In this document: one piece after another, positions 48,950 through 57,247 of the stretch
How positions within the stretch are numbered: the first letter of the stretch is position 1
Layout: every line of letters begins with the position of its first letter
DNA from: Tatumella sp. JGM91
GTDB lineage: Bacteria > Pseudomonadota > Gammaproteobacteria > Enterobacterales > Enterobacteriaceae
Length of the DNA stretch: 64,000 bases
NCBI RefSeq assembly: GCF_018257575.1
Contig: NZ_JAERJP010000006.1
Location: 1 to 64,000, forward strand
Direction: 5' to 3'
Notes under the pieces: generated by a model
What the model was told of the DNA's origin: nothing
Databases searched by the model: none
What the model saw: the letters and a program-made list of their open reading frames with translations, nothing else
Program-made: the position numbers and the translations under genes

Positions 48950-49852
48950 ATGGATGTAAAGGCTATTCGGTATTTTACTGAAGTTGTGCGCCAGCAGAGT
49001 TTTACCCGCGCGGCAGAGAAACTGTACGTCACTCAGCCGACAATCAGTAAGATGCTGCGCCAGCTGGAAGAGGAACTCGGCTGTACCCTGCTGCTCCGGG
49101 AAGGCCGTAAGCTGTACCTGACGGACAGTGGTAAAGCCGTATATCAACGGGGAAACGCTATCCTGCAGGAGTTCCGCCAGCTGGAGGCCGAAATAAGCGA
49201 CATTAATCAGTTAATGACCGGGGAACTGCGGCTGGGTATACCGCCAATGGTCGGTATGCAGATTGTCGGCTCAATCTCTGCTTTCCATAAACGCTATCCG
49301 GGGGTTGAGCTTAAAATTTCCGAATTTGGCGGGCTGGCGGCCCAGCAGGCTGTGTTACAGGGGCGTCTTGATATCGCCATGACCGCATTACCTGCCGAAA
49401 GTGAGTTTCCGCTACAGGTATTACCGCTGATGGAACACCGGCTATGTGTACTGGTGCCACGCACTGATGCCTGGCTGCAACGGGAACGGGTTTCTCTGGA
49501 GGAAGTGGCGAGGTTTCCGCTGCTGGTCTTCAATGAAGAGTTCTCCCTTAACCGCCAGTTGAATAAATTATTCCAGCGGATGGGACTGACACCGGCTATT
49601 GCTATCCGCAGCGGACAATGGGATTTCCTGGCGGCAATGGTTCAGGCCGATATGGGCGTTGCGATTTTGCCCGAACCTATCTGCCAGCGGCTGGATCCGG
49701 CGTCACTGCTGTGGCTGCCCCTGGAGTCAGAACTGACCTGGACACTCGGCCTGGTCTGGCGTGACGGTAACTATATTTCCAGCAGTACCCGCGCCTGGAT
49801 TGACTGCTGCCGCGAGTTCTGGCCGGATAATCCACCGGTGGTTTCTTTATAG
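48950..49852 (+). CDS. LysR-family regulator, CidR-like
   Basis: 300-residue LysR regulator, divergent from the LrgA/LrgB operon and very likely its controller. The N-terminal helix-turn-helix FTRAAEKLYVTQPTISKMLRQLEEELG spans about residues 18-44; the effector domain begins LRLGIPPMVGMQIVGSISAF. This matches the CidR/CynR-like group, which activates cidAB in response to acetate or low pH in other bacteria. The intergenic 102 nt should hold both promoters and the LysR binding sites. Whether acs is also a target cannot be read from the sequence. Confidence 0.88.
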   Translation: MDVKAIRYFTEVVRQQSFTRAAEKLYVTQPTISKMLRQLEEELGCTLLLREGRKLYLTDSGKAVYQRGNAILQEFRQLEAEISDINQLMTGELRLGIPPMVGMQIVGSISAFHKRYPGVELKISEFGGLAAQQAVLQGRLDIAMTALPAESEFPLQVLPLMEHRLCVLVPRTDAWLQRERVSLEEVARFPLLVFNEEFSLNRQLNKLFQRMGLTPAIAIRSGQWDFLAAMVQADMGVAILPEPICQRLDPASLLWLPLESELTWTLGLVWRDGNYISSSTRAWIDCCREFWPDNPPVVSL

Positions 49853-49860
49853 TCCATGGC

Positions 49861-49879
49861 GGGAGCCTGTCTGGCTCCC
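49861..49879. repeat. Hairpin between the CidR-like gene and yjcE
   Basis: GGGAGCC and GGCTCCC pair across TGTCT between the two converging stops. No T-run is evident. Confidence 0.5.
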
Positions 49880-49889
49880 CCCGGGGCGG

Positions 49890-51539
49890 TTACTCTTCTT
49901 TTTCTATCAGTAAGGCTTCCAGTAAGTCGAGATCGCGTAACAGCTTTTGCATCGACTCATTACTGATTTGCTGAGTCGCACGCATATGATAGACCTCCGC
50001 CCGCTCGGCACGCAGTGCCGCCAGACGAAAACGCCGTTCCAGATTCTCGGTAAACATAGCCCGTTCCACATCGTCTTTACCGTCAATCCTGCGGCGTAAA
50101 TTGCCGGTCACACGGGAGCTGACTTCTTTCAGTACATCAGGGTCAATATTCTCCTCCGGGTCTTTCGACAGGCGCTCTTCCATCTTATACAGGCTATCGA
50201 TGGCCACTTTAGCCATCACCGCACGGGCAGTACGCAGTTCACGGGCATTTTCACTCTTATCCATTCCCGGGATACCACGCAACAGCACCGGCAGAATAAT
50301 CACCCCGGCAATCAGGGAGAACATAATCACCCCTGTCGCCAGAAACACTAATTCGTAACGGGCGGGAAAGGCATCACCGTTCGCCAGATACAACGGAATT
50401 GAAAGAACACCGGCCAGAGTGACCGCCCCGCGAACCCCAGCAAAGGTGGCAATCAGCATCTCACGGGTCGAGTAATTACTGAACTCCATCGGGTTTTTCT
50501 TCAGCACACGCAGGCTGAGCCGCTGCATAATAAACAGCCAGCAGAAACGGACCAGTAATAAGGCGCTATAGACCAGGGCTACATCAGCAAATAAAGTCCA
50601 GATACTGACATTGGTATCGGCGTTCGCCTGCTGTATTGAGGTTTCAAGGATACTGGGTAACTGCAGACCCAGCATCAGGAAGACCATGCCGTTAAACACA
50701 AATTCCAGCATTTGCCAGACACTGTTTGCTCTTAAACGCATGGCTAACGGTGCCTGACGGATAATCCCCGACCGGGTGATGGTCATCCCTGCCGCCACTG
50801 CCGCCAGGATACCGGAGAACCCGAAATGTTCGGCAATAATATAAGACGCAAAAGGCAACAGCATCAGCAACACCGTTTGTGTTGCCGGGTCATCCCCGCT
50901 CCAGCGGCTCAGCAAGCGTAACGATTTACCGTACAGCCAGCAGATCAGTACCCCGGCCACCAGCCCGCCGACAGCAACTTTAAGAAATTCGATAGTCGCA
51001 CCGGACCAGGTAAACACCATCGTCCCCATCGCTACCGCAACGGCAAACTTCAGTGATACCAGGCCGGAAGCATCGTTCATTAAGGCTTCACCCTGAACTA
51101 TCGACATGATTTTCTTTGGAATACGCCCTTCCCCGACAATACCGGAAAGTGCGACGGCATCGGTTGGAGAGAGTACCGCTGCCAGGGCAAAGGCGGGGAT
51201 TAAAGGAATACCCGGCACCGTCCAGTAAATCAGATAACCGATACCCACCACCGTTATCAGCACCAGCACCAGTGCCAGACCGATAATTTCCCGGCCATGG
51301 TGCAGAAACTCACTGGTCGGTGTTTTCCAGCCATCAGCAAACAGTAACGGCGGGATAAACAGCACCAGGAACAGTTCCGGGTCAAAATCCACATGCAGGC
51401 CGATAGACGGCCATGCCAAGATCGCACCGGCAATGATCTGTACTAACGGTAAGGGGATATGAAAAGGGAGTAATCTGCCAGCGACCCCGGACAGCGAAAC
51501 AACCAGCGTCATAATCAGTATGGTAAAGAAGATTTCCAT
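49890..51539 (-). CDS. yjcE: CPA1-family sodium(cation)/proton antiporter YjcE
   Basis: Inner-membrane cation:proton antiporter. ATG 51539 (MEIFFTILIM) gives 549 residues, the E. coli length; the frame from 51578 adds 13 unconserved residues. About 12 membrane segments cover residues 1-410. The ion-binding motif FALAAVLSPTDAVALSGIVGE (adjacent Asp in helix 5) and FAGVRGAVTLAGVLSIPL are intact. A C-terminal cytoplasmic helical region (GNLRRRIDGKDDVER and onward) completes the fold. The gene keeps its E. coli position between the acs and sox regions, but yjcD and reaB are missing. Confidence 0.95.
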   Translation of the reverse strand: MEIFFTILIMTLVVSLSGVAGRLLPFHIPLPLVQIIAGAILAWPSIGLHVDFDPELFLVLFIPPLLFADGWKTPTSEFLHHGREIIGLALVLVLITVVGIGYLIYWTVPGIPLIPAFALAAVLSPTDAVALSGIVGEGRIPKKIMSIVQGEALMNDASGLVSLKFAVAVAMGTMVFTWSGATIEFLKVAVGGLVAGVLICWLYGKSLRLLSRWSGDDPATQTVLLMLLPFASYIIAEHFGFSGILAAVAAGMTITRSGIIRQAPLAMRLRANSVWQMLEFVFNGMVFLMLGLQLPSILETSIQQANADTNVSIWTLFADVALVYSALLLVRFCWLFIMQRLSLRVLKKNPMEFSNYSTREMLIATFAGVRGAVTLAGVLSIPLYLANGDAFPARYELVFLATGVIMFSLIAGVIILPVLLRGIPGMDKSENARELRTARAVMAKVAIDSLYKMEERLSKDPEENIDPDVLKEVSSRVTGNLRRRIDGKDDVERAMFTENLERRFRLAALRAERAEVYHMRATQQISNESMQKLLRDLDLLEALLIEKEE

Positions 51540-51672
51540 GCTTTCCTTTAGCCTCTTCCACAGGCGTATAAATATCAATTACAAAATCATATACCTGATA
51601 GTGTAAAACAAAATAAGACAATTAAACGCATCCCGGTGTGCGAAATATCCTCTGCCCGCAGGGTTTACAGAT

Positions 51673-52197
51673 TTATCCTTGTTCCGCGAGACTTTTTCCG
51701 CCTGATTCAGGCTGCGGATCCCCGCGACTGTCTGCCGGCGTGTTTCTCTCTAATAATACTGCCCCCTGCCCGCTGGCCGCTAACTGGTCGCCCGGGTTAC
51801 GTAACGGACAGTCACGCATCGACAGACAGCCGCAGCCGATACATCCGTTCAGATCATCACGCAGGTGAGTCAGAGTCTCAATCCGTTTATCCAGCTCTTC
51901 GCGCCAGTGACGGGTCAGGGTTTCCCATTCCCCGACAGACATACGTTTATTTACCGGCATCTGCGCAAGATTTTCACTGACTGTTGCCAGCGGGATACCA
52001 ATCCGCTGAGCCACTTTAATAATCGCTACCCTGCGTAATACATCACGGCTATACCGGCGCTGATTCCCGCTATTACGGGTACTGGCAATCAGCCCTTTGC
52101 TTTCATAAAAATGCAGGGCTGAAACCGCCACCCCGCTGCGGCGCGCAACTTCCCCTGGCGTCAGTACCGGCTTCGGATAGTTTCTCTCTTTTTTCAT
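51673..52197 (-). CDS. soxR: Redox-sensitive activator SoxR
   Basis: MerR-family dimer whose [2Fe-2S] cluster senses redox-cycling compounds and then activates soxS. The helix-turn-helix [24 protein letters not shown] is at residues 12-35. The cluster cysteines are Cys119, Cys122, Cys124 and Cys130 ([12 protein letters not shown]), at the same numbers as in E. coli. At 174 residues it has a C-terminal tail about 20 residues longer than E. coli SoxR (ending GGKSLAEQG) with no recognisable motif. It is divergent from soxS across a perfect SoxR box. Confidence 0.97.
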   Translation of the reverse strand: MKKERNYPKPVLTPGEVARRSGVAVSALHFYESKGLIASTRNSGNQRRYSRDVLRRVAIIKVAQRIGIPLATVSENLAQMPVNKRMSVGEWETLTRHWREELDKRIETLTHLRDDLNGCIGCGCLSMRDCPLRNPGDQLAASGQGAVLLERNTPADSRGDPQPESGGKSLAEQG

Positions 52198-52205
52198 ATT
52201 CGGCC

Positions 52206-52236
52206 TTTACCTCAAGTTAACTTGAGGAATTATACT
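52206..52236 (+). promoter_or_regulatory. SoxR box and soxS promoter
   Basis: CCTCAAGTTAACTTGAGG at 52210-52227 is a perfect 18-bp palindrome. TTTACC at 52206-52211 and TATACT at 52231-52236 give -35 and -10 elements 19 bp apart, the overlong spacer typical of MerR-type activated promoters. The box also lies in the soxR upstream region, so SoxR probably represses itself. Confidence 0.95.
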
Positions 52237-52299
52237 CCATCCCGACATAAATACCGAACCACTCCCCCGGTGACCAGCCTTACCGTAAAGGACAGAACT

Positions 52300-52692
52300 A
52301 TGATGCAAGAAGAAATCATTCATTCGTTAACCCAGTGGATTAACCAAAATCTCGGGAAACATTTATCGATCGATGAGGTCGCTGCTAAATCGGGATATTC
52401 GAAATGGCACCTGCAACGTATGTTCCGCGCAGTGACACAGCAAACCCTTGGCGACTATATTCGTGAGCGTCGTCTGGAGATGGCCGCTGTTGCCCTGTGT
52501 AAAACCCGGCGTCCGGTATTTGATATCGCCTTACAGTATGGTTATGAGTCACAGCAAACTTTTTCACGGGTGTTCCGTCGCCAGTTCGACCAGACACCGA
52601 CCGCTTATCGCCAGACGATGCGCTGCAATGAATTCCATACGGACAGCCGCACCGCCACCGGCCATCATGCGACCGCTTCCGGTATGATGTAA
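52300..52692 (+). CDS. soxS: Superoxide-response AraC-type activator SoxS
   Basis: AraC/XylS-family activator consisting almost solely of the DNA-binding domain; turns on sodA, zwf, acrAB and other stress genes. ATG 52300 lies after AAGGACAG; a second in-frame Met follows directly. The longer frame from 52222 would include the promoter and is rejected. Two helix-turn-helix units are seen: IDEVAAKSGYSKWHLQRMFR and PVFDIALQYGYESQQTFSRVFRRQF. The 130-residue product has about 20 more C-terminal residues than E. coli SoxS (107), rich in His, Thr and Ala. It is controlled by SoxR at the box 75-90 nt upstream. Confidence 0.96.
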   Translation: MMQEEIIHSLTQWINQNLGKHLSIDEVAAKSGYSKWHLQRMFRAVTQQTLGDYIRERRLEMAAVALCKTRRPVFDIALQYGYESQQTFSRVFRRQFDQTPTAYRQTMRCNEFHTDSRTATGHHATASGMM

Positions 52693-52902
52693 CGATAATG
52701 CTGCCAGGCTGGCGGCATTACCTGTACTCTGCCGCTTCCCCCCTCTTTTCAGCGCTTATTTTTTGTTCTCCCCCGCAGATTAACCGTCTATAATGTGACC
52801 CGCATCACAAATTCAGGCTGTCCGGCCTGCTGATCCCCCGCGGTCAGGAGACCCGTCGGCAGAGATCACCGCACTTTATTTCAGCGCCGGTCACAGGTAA
52901 AA

Positions 52903-53184
52903 ATGGCTACATTAACTGCAAATTTTCTTATTATGCGCTGGGGATTACTCAGTGCACTGGCGATGTTTCTCGCCAGTAGCGCCACGATCAAATGCCGGCG
53001 GCATCACCTTACTCTGTTCAGTGTTCTCTGTGCCGGCTTCGGGGTGATCATGTCCTGCTGGTTCGTGACCGGTCTGATGGGTATTCCTTTCAGCGCTGAA
53101 CAATGGCACGGGTTTGTCAGCAACGCTCAGGATATTCTGACTCAGGTGATCAAAAATACCCCGTCTTCCTGGCCTGATGAATAG
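52903..53184 (+). CDS. yjcB: Small membrane protein YjcB
   Basis: 93-residue protein of unknown function with two to three hydrophobic segments (MRWGLLSALAMFLASS near residues 11-26, LFSVLCAGFGVIMSCWFVTGLMGI near 38-61). Length, start (MATLT) and end (SWPDE) resemble E. coli YjcB, which also sits beyond soxS. In E. coli the phosphodiesterase gene pdeC lies between; here it is absent. GGTAAAAATG gives no strong ribosome-binding site. It is followed by the terminator at 53295-53336. Confidence 0.85.
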   Translation: MATLTANFLIMRWGLLSALAMFLASSATIKCRRHHLTLFSVLCAGFGVIMSCWFVTGLMGIPFSAEQWHGFVSNAQDILTQVIKNTPSSWPDE

Positions 53185-53294
53185 GGTTAGTTCAGGAAGG
53201 GCATTCTGAAAATGGCTGGCTGCCTGCCGGAGGCCCTTACCGCAGACCGGCAGTCACAGACATCGGCAGGGGTGCCAGAGTCTGGCGAAAACCG

Positions 53295-53336
53295 AAAAAA
53301 ATCCCCGCCGGCAATACTGCCGGCGGGGATTTTTTA
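53295..53336. terminator. Strong bidirectional terminator between yjcB and gcd
   Basis: ATCCCCGCCGGCA and TGCCGGCGGGGAT pair around ATAC, with a run of A before and TTTTTT after, so both strands have a proper T-run. It serves the plus-strand yjcB transcript and the minus-strand gcd transcript. Confidence 0.93.
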
Positions 53337-53349
53337 TCAGGGATGTATA

Positions 53350-53373
53350 CAGGGTATAGCACGCTATACCCTG
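53350..53373. repeat. Perfect 11-bp inverted repeat after gcd
   Basis: CAGGGTATAGC and GCTATACCCTG flank only AC, just 12 nt beyond the gcd stop and before the main terminator. It is nearly a full palindrome. It may cap the gcd messenger as a stable stem or be a protein-binding site. Confidence 0.6.
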
Positions 53374-53384
53374 AACAATCACCG

Positions 53385-55760
53385 TTAAGGTAATTTATAA
53401 GCGACGATGTAGTCGCCCATTTTAGTTCCGAACGAACCATGTCCGCCGGCAACAATCACCAGATACTGCTTACCGTCAACTTCATAGGTCATAGGTGTTG
53501 CCTGACCACCTGCCGGCAGACGAGCCTGCCACAGCAGTTTACCGTCACGTACGCTGTAAGCACGGATGTAGTCATCCAGGGTTGCAGCGATAAAGAACAC
53601 GTTACCGGCCGTTGTGATTGGTGCACCCAGCATCGGAGTACCGACGGTGATTGGTGGTAAAGGAATCGGACCGCCGCTGTCGCGGATAGTACCAATACGT
53701 TTTTTCCACACAATCTGGTTAGTTTTCAGGTTAACCGCAGACACAAAGCCCCATGAAGGTTCCATACATGGCAGACCAAACGGTGACAGGAACGGATTCA
53801 GTTCAACACCATAAGGAACACCATACATGTGCTGCAGGCCTGCTTCGCCACCTGAACCACCGCCACCATTTTTAGGCGGTTCCATCGGGTTGTTCGGACC
53901 ACGAGGGATCAGTTTTGAAACAAACGGCAGTTGCATCGGGTTAGCAATAGCGAAGTCGCTGCCACCGTTAACTGAAATACCACCCCACTCGAACATACCC
54001 AGGTTACCAGGGAATACCAGAGTCCCCTGCTCTGATGGCGGAGTGAAAGTACCGTCATACTTCAGACGATGGAACATGATACGGCAGATCATCTGATCAA
54101 ACATCGTACCGCCCCACATCTTACTGCCGGTCAGTTTTGCCTGAGGACGGAAAGTAAGTTCAGAGAATGGCTGGGTCGGAGACACATGGTCACCTTTAGC
54201 CGCGCCCTGTGGTACCGGAAGTTCCGGTGCCGGTACAACCAGTTTGCCGGTTTCACGGTTCAGGACAAAAATGTTACCTACTTTAGTCGGTACATAAATG
54301 ATCGGCTGAACCTTACCGTCTTTATCAGTAATGTCTGCCAGCGTTGGCTGAGCCGGAATATCCATATCCCACAGATCGTGATGGACAGTCTGGTAGAACC
54401 ACACTTCTTTACCGGTCGTCGCATTCAGCGCCAGAATACCACTGGCGTAACGCTCCTGCTCCGGAGTACGGTCACCGCCCCAGATATCAGGGGTAGTTAC
54501 ACCCATCGGCAGGTAGACCATATCCAGTTTGGCATCATAAGCGGCTGGCGCCCATGAGTTAGGAGAGTTGGCGCTGTAGTGCTGACCATCTGCCGGAATG
54601 GCGTTTGGATCTTTAGCACCCGGATCGAATGCCCACAGCAGTTTACCGTTATTCACATCGTAGCCACGGATAACGCCTGACGGCTCGCGGGTAGAGTAGT
54701 TATCGGTAACTGCACCGGCAATCACAATCACTTTATCAGTGATGATTGGCGGGGAAGTTGGCTCATAGCCACCCGGGAAGGCATTCGGCTGCTGATGTTG
54801 CAGATCCAGCTCACCGTTATTAGCAAATTCCTTACACAGCTGGCCATTTTCCGCGTCGACTGCAAACAGACGACCATCATTGACTGGCAGGTAAATACGG
54901 CGTGAACAGGCAGCAGGAGATGCCGGAGCATTCTGCGGGTTCACAGCAGCATTGAAGTCGTGATAAGAAACACCACGGCAAGTCATATGCTGGAAGGTCG
55001 GGTCGTATTTGATTTTTGGATCAAAACGCCATTTTTCTTTACCCGTCGCCGCATCAATCGCCACCAGAATCTGGTGTGCAGTACAGGTGTACAGCAGATT
55101 ACCTACTTTCAGCGGTGTCGCTTCGTTAGTAATCTCGCCCGGGTCATCAGCACGTTTTACATCGCCTGACTGGTAGGTCCACGCCACTTGCAGATTTTTA
55201 ACATTATCTTCATTAATCTGGCTAAGAGGAGAGTAACGGTCACCTGCCTGAGTACCACCATAAGCGGTCCAGTCGGCACCGGCATTCGCCTGAGATGGCG
55301 CAGCTGGTGCTGCAACATTCAGCGTACCGTTAATTTCCTGTGGATCTTTACCGAAGAACGCACCAACGACCATTGCCAGGTTGATTACAATTGCAATCAC
55401 CATCAGCGCCGTCGCTTTTTTGTTTGGTGCGGCCAGCTGGCGATAAACGAATGGCAGAATCATCCAGATACCAAACAGTACCCAGATATCCAGACGTGGC
55501 GCCAGAGCCCAGAAATCAAGGCCGGATTCACAATAGGCCCAGACAGCAGTGCCTAACAGGATGAGAGTGTAAAGATAAAAAGCACAGCTTCTTTTCTTTA
55601 ACAACATAACAGTGAACACCGCCATAGCGATGCCGCTGATCAGATAGTAGGACGTTCCGCCCAGCGTCAGTAACCAGCCACCGCCGATTAGTAACCACAA
55701 GGTGCAGAATACCGATATTACTAGTGTTATGAGGCGAAAACCTCGGGATTCCCGTGACAT
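53385..55760 (-). CDS. gcd: Membrane-bound PQQ-dependent glucose dehydrogenase
   Basis: Oxidises glucose to gluconolactone in the periplasm using PQQ and reduces ubiquinone. The 791-residue product is close to E. coli Gcd (796). Five membrane segments fill about residues 1-140. The periplasmic eight-bladed propeller follows, with DWTAYGGTQAGDRYSPLSQIN at its start, HDLWDMDIPAQPTL in the PQQ region, and VIVAGGHGSFGTKMGDYIVAYKLP at the end. E. coli lacks PQQ synthesis. The presence of a downstream sugar-acid dehydrogenase in this genome region suggests the enzyme is really used here, but pqq genes are not in this window. Confidence 0.97.
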   Translation of the reverse strand: MSRESRGFRLITLVISVFCTLWLLIGGGWLLTLGGTSYYLISGIAMAVFTVMLLKKRSCAFYLYTLILLGTAVWAYCESGLDFWALAPRLDIWVLFGIWMILPFVYRQLAAPNKKATALMVIAIVINLAMVVGAFFGKDPQEINGTLNVAAPAAPSQANAGADWTAYGGTQAGDRYSPLSQINEDNVKNLQVAWTYQSGDVKRADDPGEITNEATPLKVGNLLYTCTAHQILVAIDAATGKEKWRFDPKIKYDPTFQHMTCRGVSYHDFNAAVNPQNAPASPAACSRRIYLPVNDGRLFAVDAENGQLCKEFANNGELDLQHQQPNAFPGGYEPTSPPIITDKVIVIAGAVTDNYSTREPSGVIRGYDVNNGKLLWAFDPGAKDPNAIPADGQHYSANSPNSWAPAAYDAKLDMVYLPMGVTTPDIWGGDRTPEQERYASGILALNATTGKEVWFYQTVHHDLWDMDIPAQPTLADITDKDGKVQPIIYVPTKVGNIFVLNRETGKLVVPAPELPVPQGAAKGDHVSPTQPFSELTFRPQAKLTGSKMWGGTMFDQMICRIMFHRLKYDGTFTPPSEQGTLVFPGNLGMFEWGGISVNGGSDFAIANPMQLPFVSKLIPRGPNNPMEPPKNGGGGSGGEAGLQHMYGVPYGVELNPFLSPFGLPCMEPSWGFVSAVNLKTNQIVWKKRIGTIRDSGGPIPLPPITVGTPMLGAPITTAGNVFFIAATLDDYIRAYSVRDGKLLWQARLPAGGQATPMTYEVDGKQYLVIVAGGHGSFGTKMGDYIVAYKLP

Positions 55761-56494
55761 TCAATTAACCTTCAAGTCAACAACTGTATATATAAGTAAA
55801 AGAGTCGACTATAAGGTTAGACCTTTTTAATTGGTTTTAATAATGTTTTTTGTGATCCTGACACATTGACAATAACATTTTTTCATAGTCCTGATGACAG
55901 GTCGCCAACAAAACTGTTCATTTATCCGTACAAATTCCTGAAAAAAATCTACACATTAGCGGCACGATTCAGATTTTTCCGGAGACAGGCCATATAGCTG
56001 AATAGAAAAAATAATGTATTTAAAAGAATAAATAAGAATAAAGAAATGGCAGATAATCTGCCGTATCTCAGCTACTCTGGAGAGTGGTAACGGTTACACT
56101 AATATCCTGTTTAAGACGGTACCGCTAAACATCCGGCAGCCGGACACCCTCAGAGTAAAATCGCCCCTGCCTCTCCCCCTGACGCCCTGTCCTGACAGCC
56201 GCTCTGCGATGACTCCCCGGCCGCTTTTTCTGCGCCAGTCCACTGATAGTAAAGATAACTTATTATTTTATCAGAAGATAATGCTTATACCCGTGCTCAG
56301 CGGCAGATCTTATCGGGAAAACACCGGGCAGGCAGTTTTACGCTTGCTCCTTTGCCGGGAGCTGCGGATACTGGCCAAAGGATACCCTCCGGTACAGATG
56401 GCAATCTGCAATCTCAGAACCCCGCAGGTTCCGTATTAACCTTCAGTACCGGACAACGGCTATCCCATAACGACAATAATCAGGGGTTGATTCA
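55761..56494. other. Long intergenic region between gcd and the LysE gene
   Basis: 734 nt with no supported gene. The left part (55760-56060) is AT-rich and should hold the gcd promoter. TTGACA at 55866-55871 on the plus strand lacks a good partner. GGTAACGGTTACACTA near 56088-56103 contains a small palindrome (GTAACGGTTAC). A plus-strand frame at 56209-56439 has no ribosome-binding site or family resemblance and is not called. Confidence 0.5.
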
Positions 56495-57133
56495 ATGCTT
56501 CAGTTTTCTAACGGTTTTCTGCTGAGCCTTTCACTGTGCCTCGACATTGGTATCGCGAATATTGCGATGCTCACTCTGGCAATGCAGCGCGGTTACTTTT
56601 ACGGTTTCTGGCTGGGTATAGGCAGCTGTATTGGTGATTTAGCCTATGCGTTACTGGCCATGACAGGTCTGGCTGTCTTACTGAAGTTTGAAGCGGTGCG
56701 CTGGGTACTCTGGGTGGGCGGAGGAACAATATTAGTCTGGTTTGCGATAAAGATGCTGCGGGCAGCATTACAACAAACGACAGCGCTGAAGGTCAGTGAA
56801 GCCATCGCCTCCGGATCATTACCCCGTGAATTTTGCCGCGGCATTCTGCTTGCCATCTCTTCACCGTCCGCGATTTTGTGGTTTGTCACCGTTGGCGGGG
56901 CTCTGATTTCACGGCTGGGTCAGCACAGCATTGCGGCATCCGGCCTGTTCCTCGGCGGATTTTTTACCGCCGGGGTACTCTGGACCTGCACACTCTGCCT
57001 GGCAGGCAGTGTCGGCGGGAAATTACTCGGCAACCGCTTACTGACATTTTCCTATCTGGCATCCGCAGTCATTTTCAGCTATTTCGCAATAACGGTTATC
57101 ATCTCTGGCTACAGGGAATTTATTACCGGTTAA
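56495..57133 (+). CDS. LysE/RhtB-family amino-acid exporter
   Basis: 212-residue inner-membrane protein with about six hydrophobic segments, of the LysE translocator superfamily that exports amino acids and related metabolites. The opening FSNGFLLSLSLCLDIGIANIAMLTLAMQRG corresponds to the family's first helix and loop, in which the more usual GPxxLL is altered to DIGIANIAML. GFWLGIGSCIGDLAYALLAM is the second helix, and SSPSAILWFVTVGG matches the mid-protein NPKAxLFF-like motif. AGGGG precedes the ATG. It is a single-gene unit ending at a hairpin. The substrate is unknown. Confidence 0.82.
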   Translation: MLQFSNGFLLSLSLCLDIGIANIAMLTLAMQRGYFYGFWLGIGSCIGDLAYALLAMTGLAVLLKFEAVRWVLWVGGGTILVWFAIKMLRAALQQTTALKVSEAIASGSLPREFCRGILLAISSPSAILWFVTVGGALISRLGQHSIAASGLFLGGFFTAGVLWTCTLCLAGSVGGKLLGNRLLTFSYLASAVIFSYFAITVIISGYREFITG

Positions 57134-57160
57134 AAAAAGAGATCCCGCCAGATCAGCGGA

Positions 57161-57191
57161 ACCTGCCACAGGTATGATTTCTGTGGCAGGT
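57161..57191. repeat. Hairpin after the LysE-type gene
   Basis: ACCTGCCACAG and CTGTGGCAGGT are perfect 11-bp arms around GTATGATTT, between converging genes. AAAAG follows on the plus strand, so intrinsic termination is not obvious in that direction. Confidence 0.6.
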
Positions 57192-57247
57192 AAAAGACAG
57201 CTTACCGCGCTGGATGATGTCAGAAAGTCATAACTCTCTTACAACCT

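Noticed and set aside
53614..55556. Several antisense frames of 66-162 codons across gcd
   Set aside because: gcd is unambiguous on the other strand and the frames have no protein-family character.
56209..56439. 76-codon plus-strand frame in the gcd-LysE gap
   Set aside because: No ribosome-binding site, no signal or domain, and low-complexity features; treated as noncoding.
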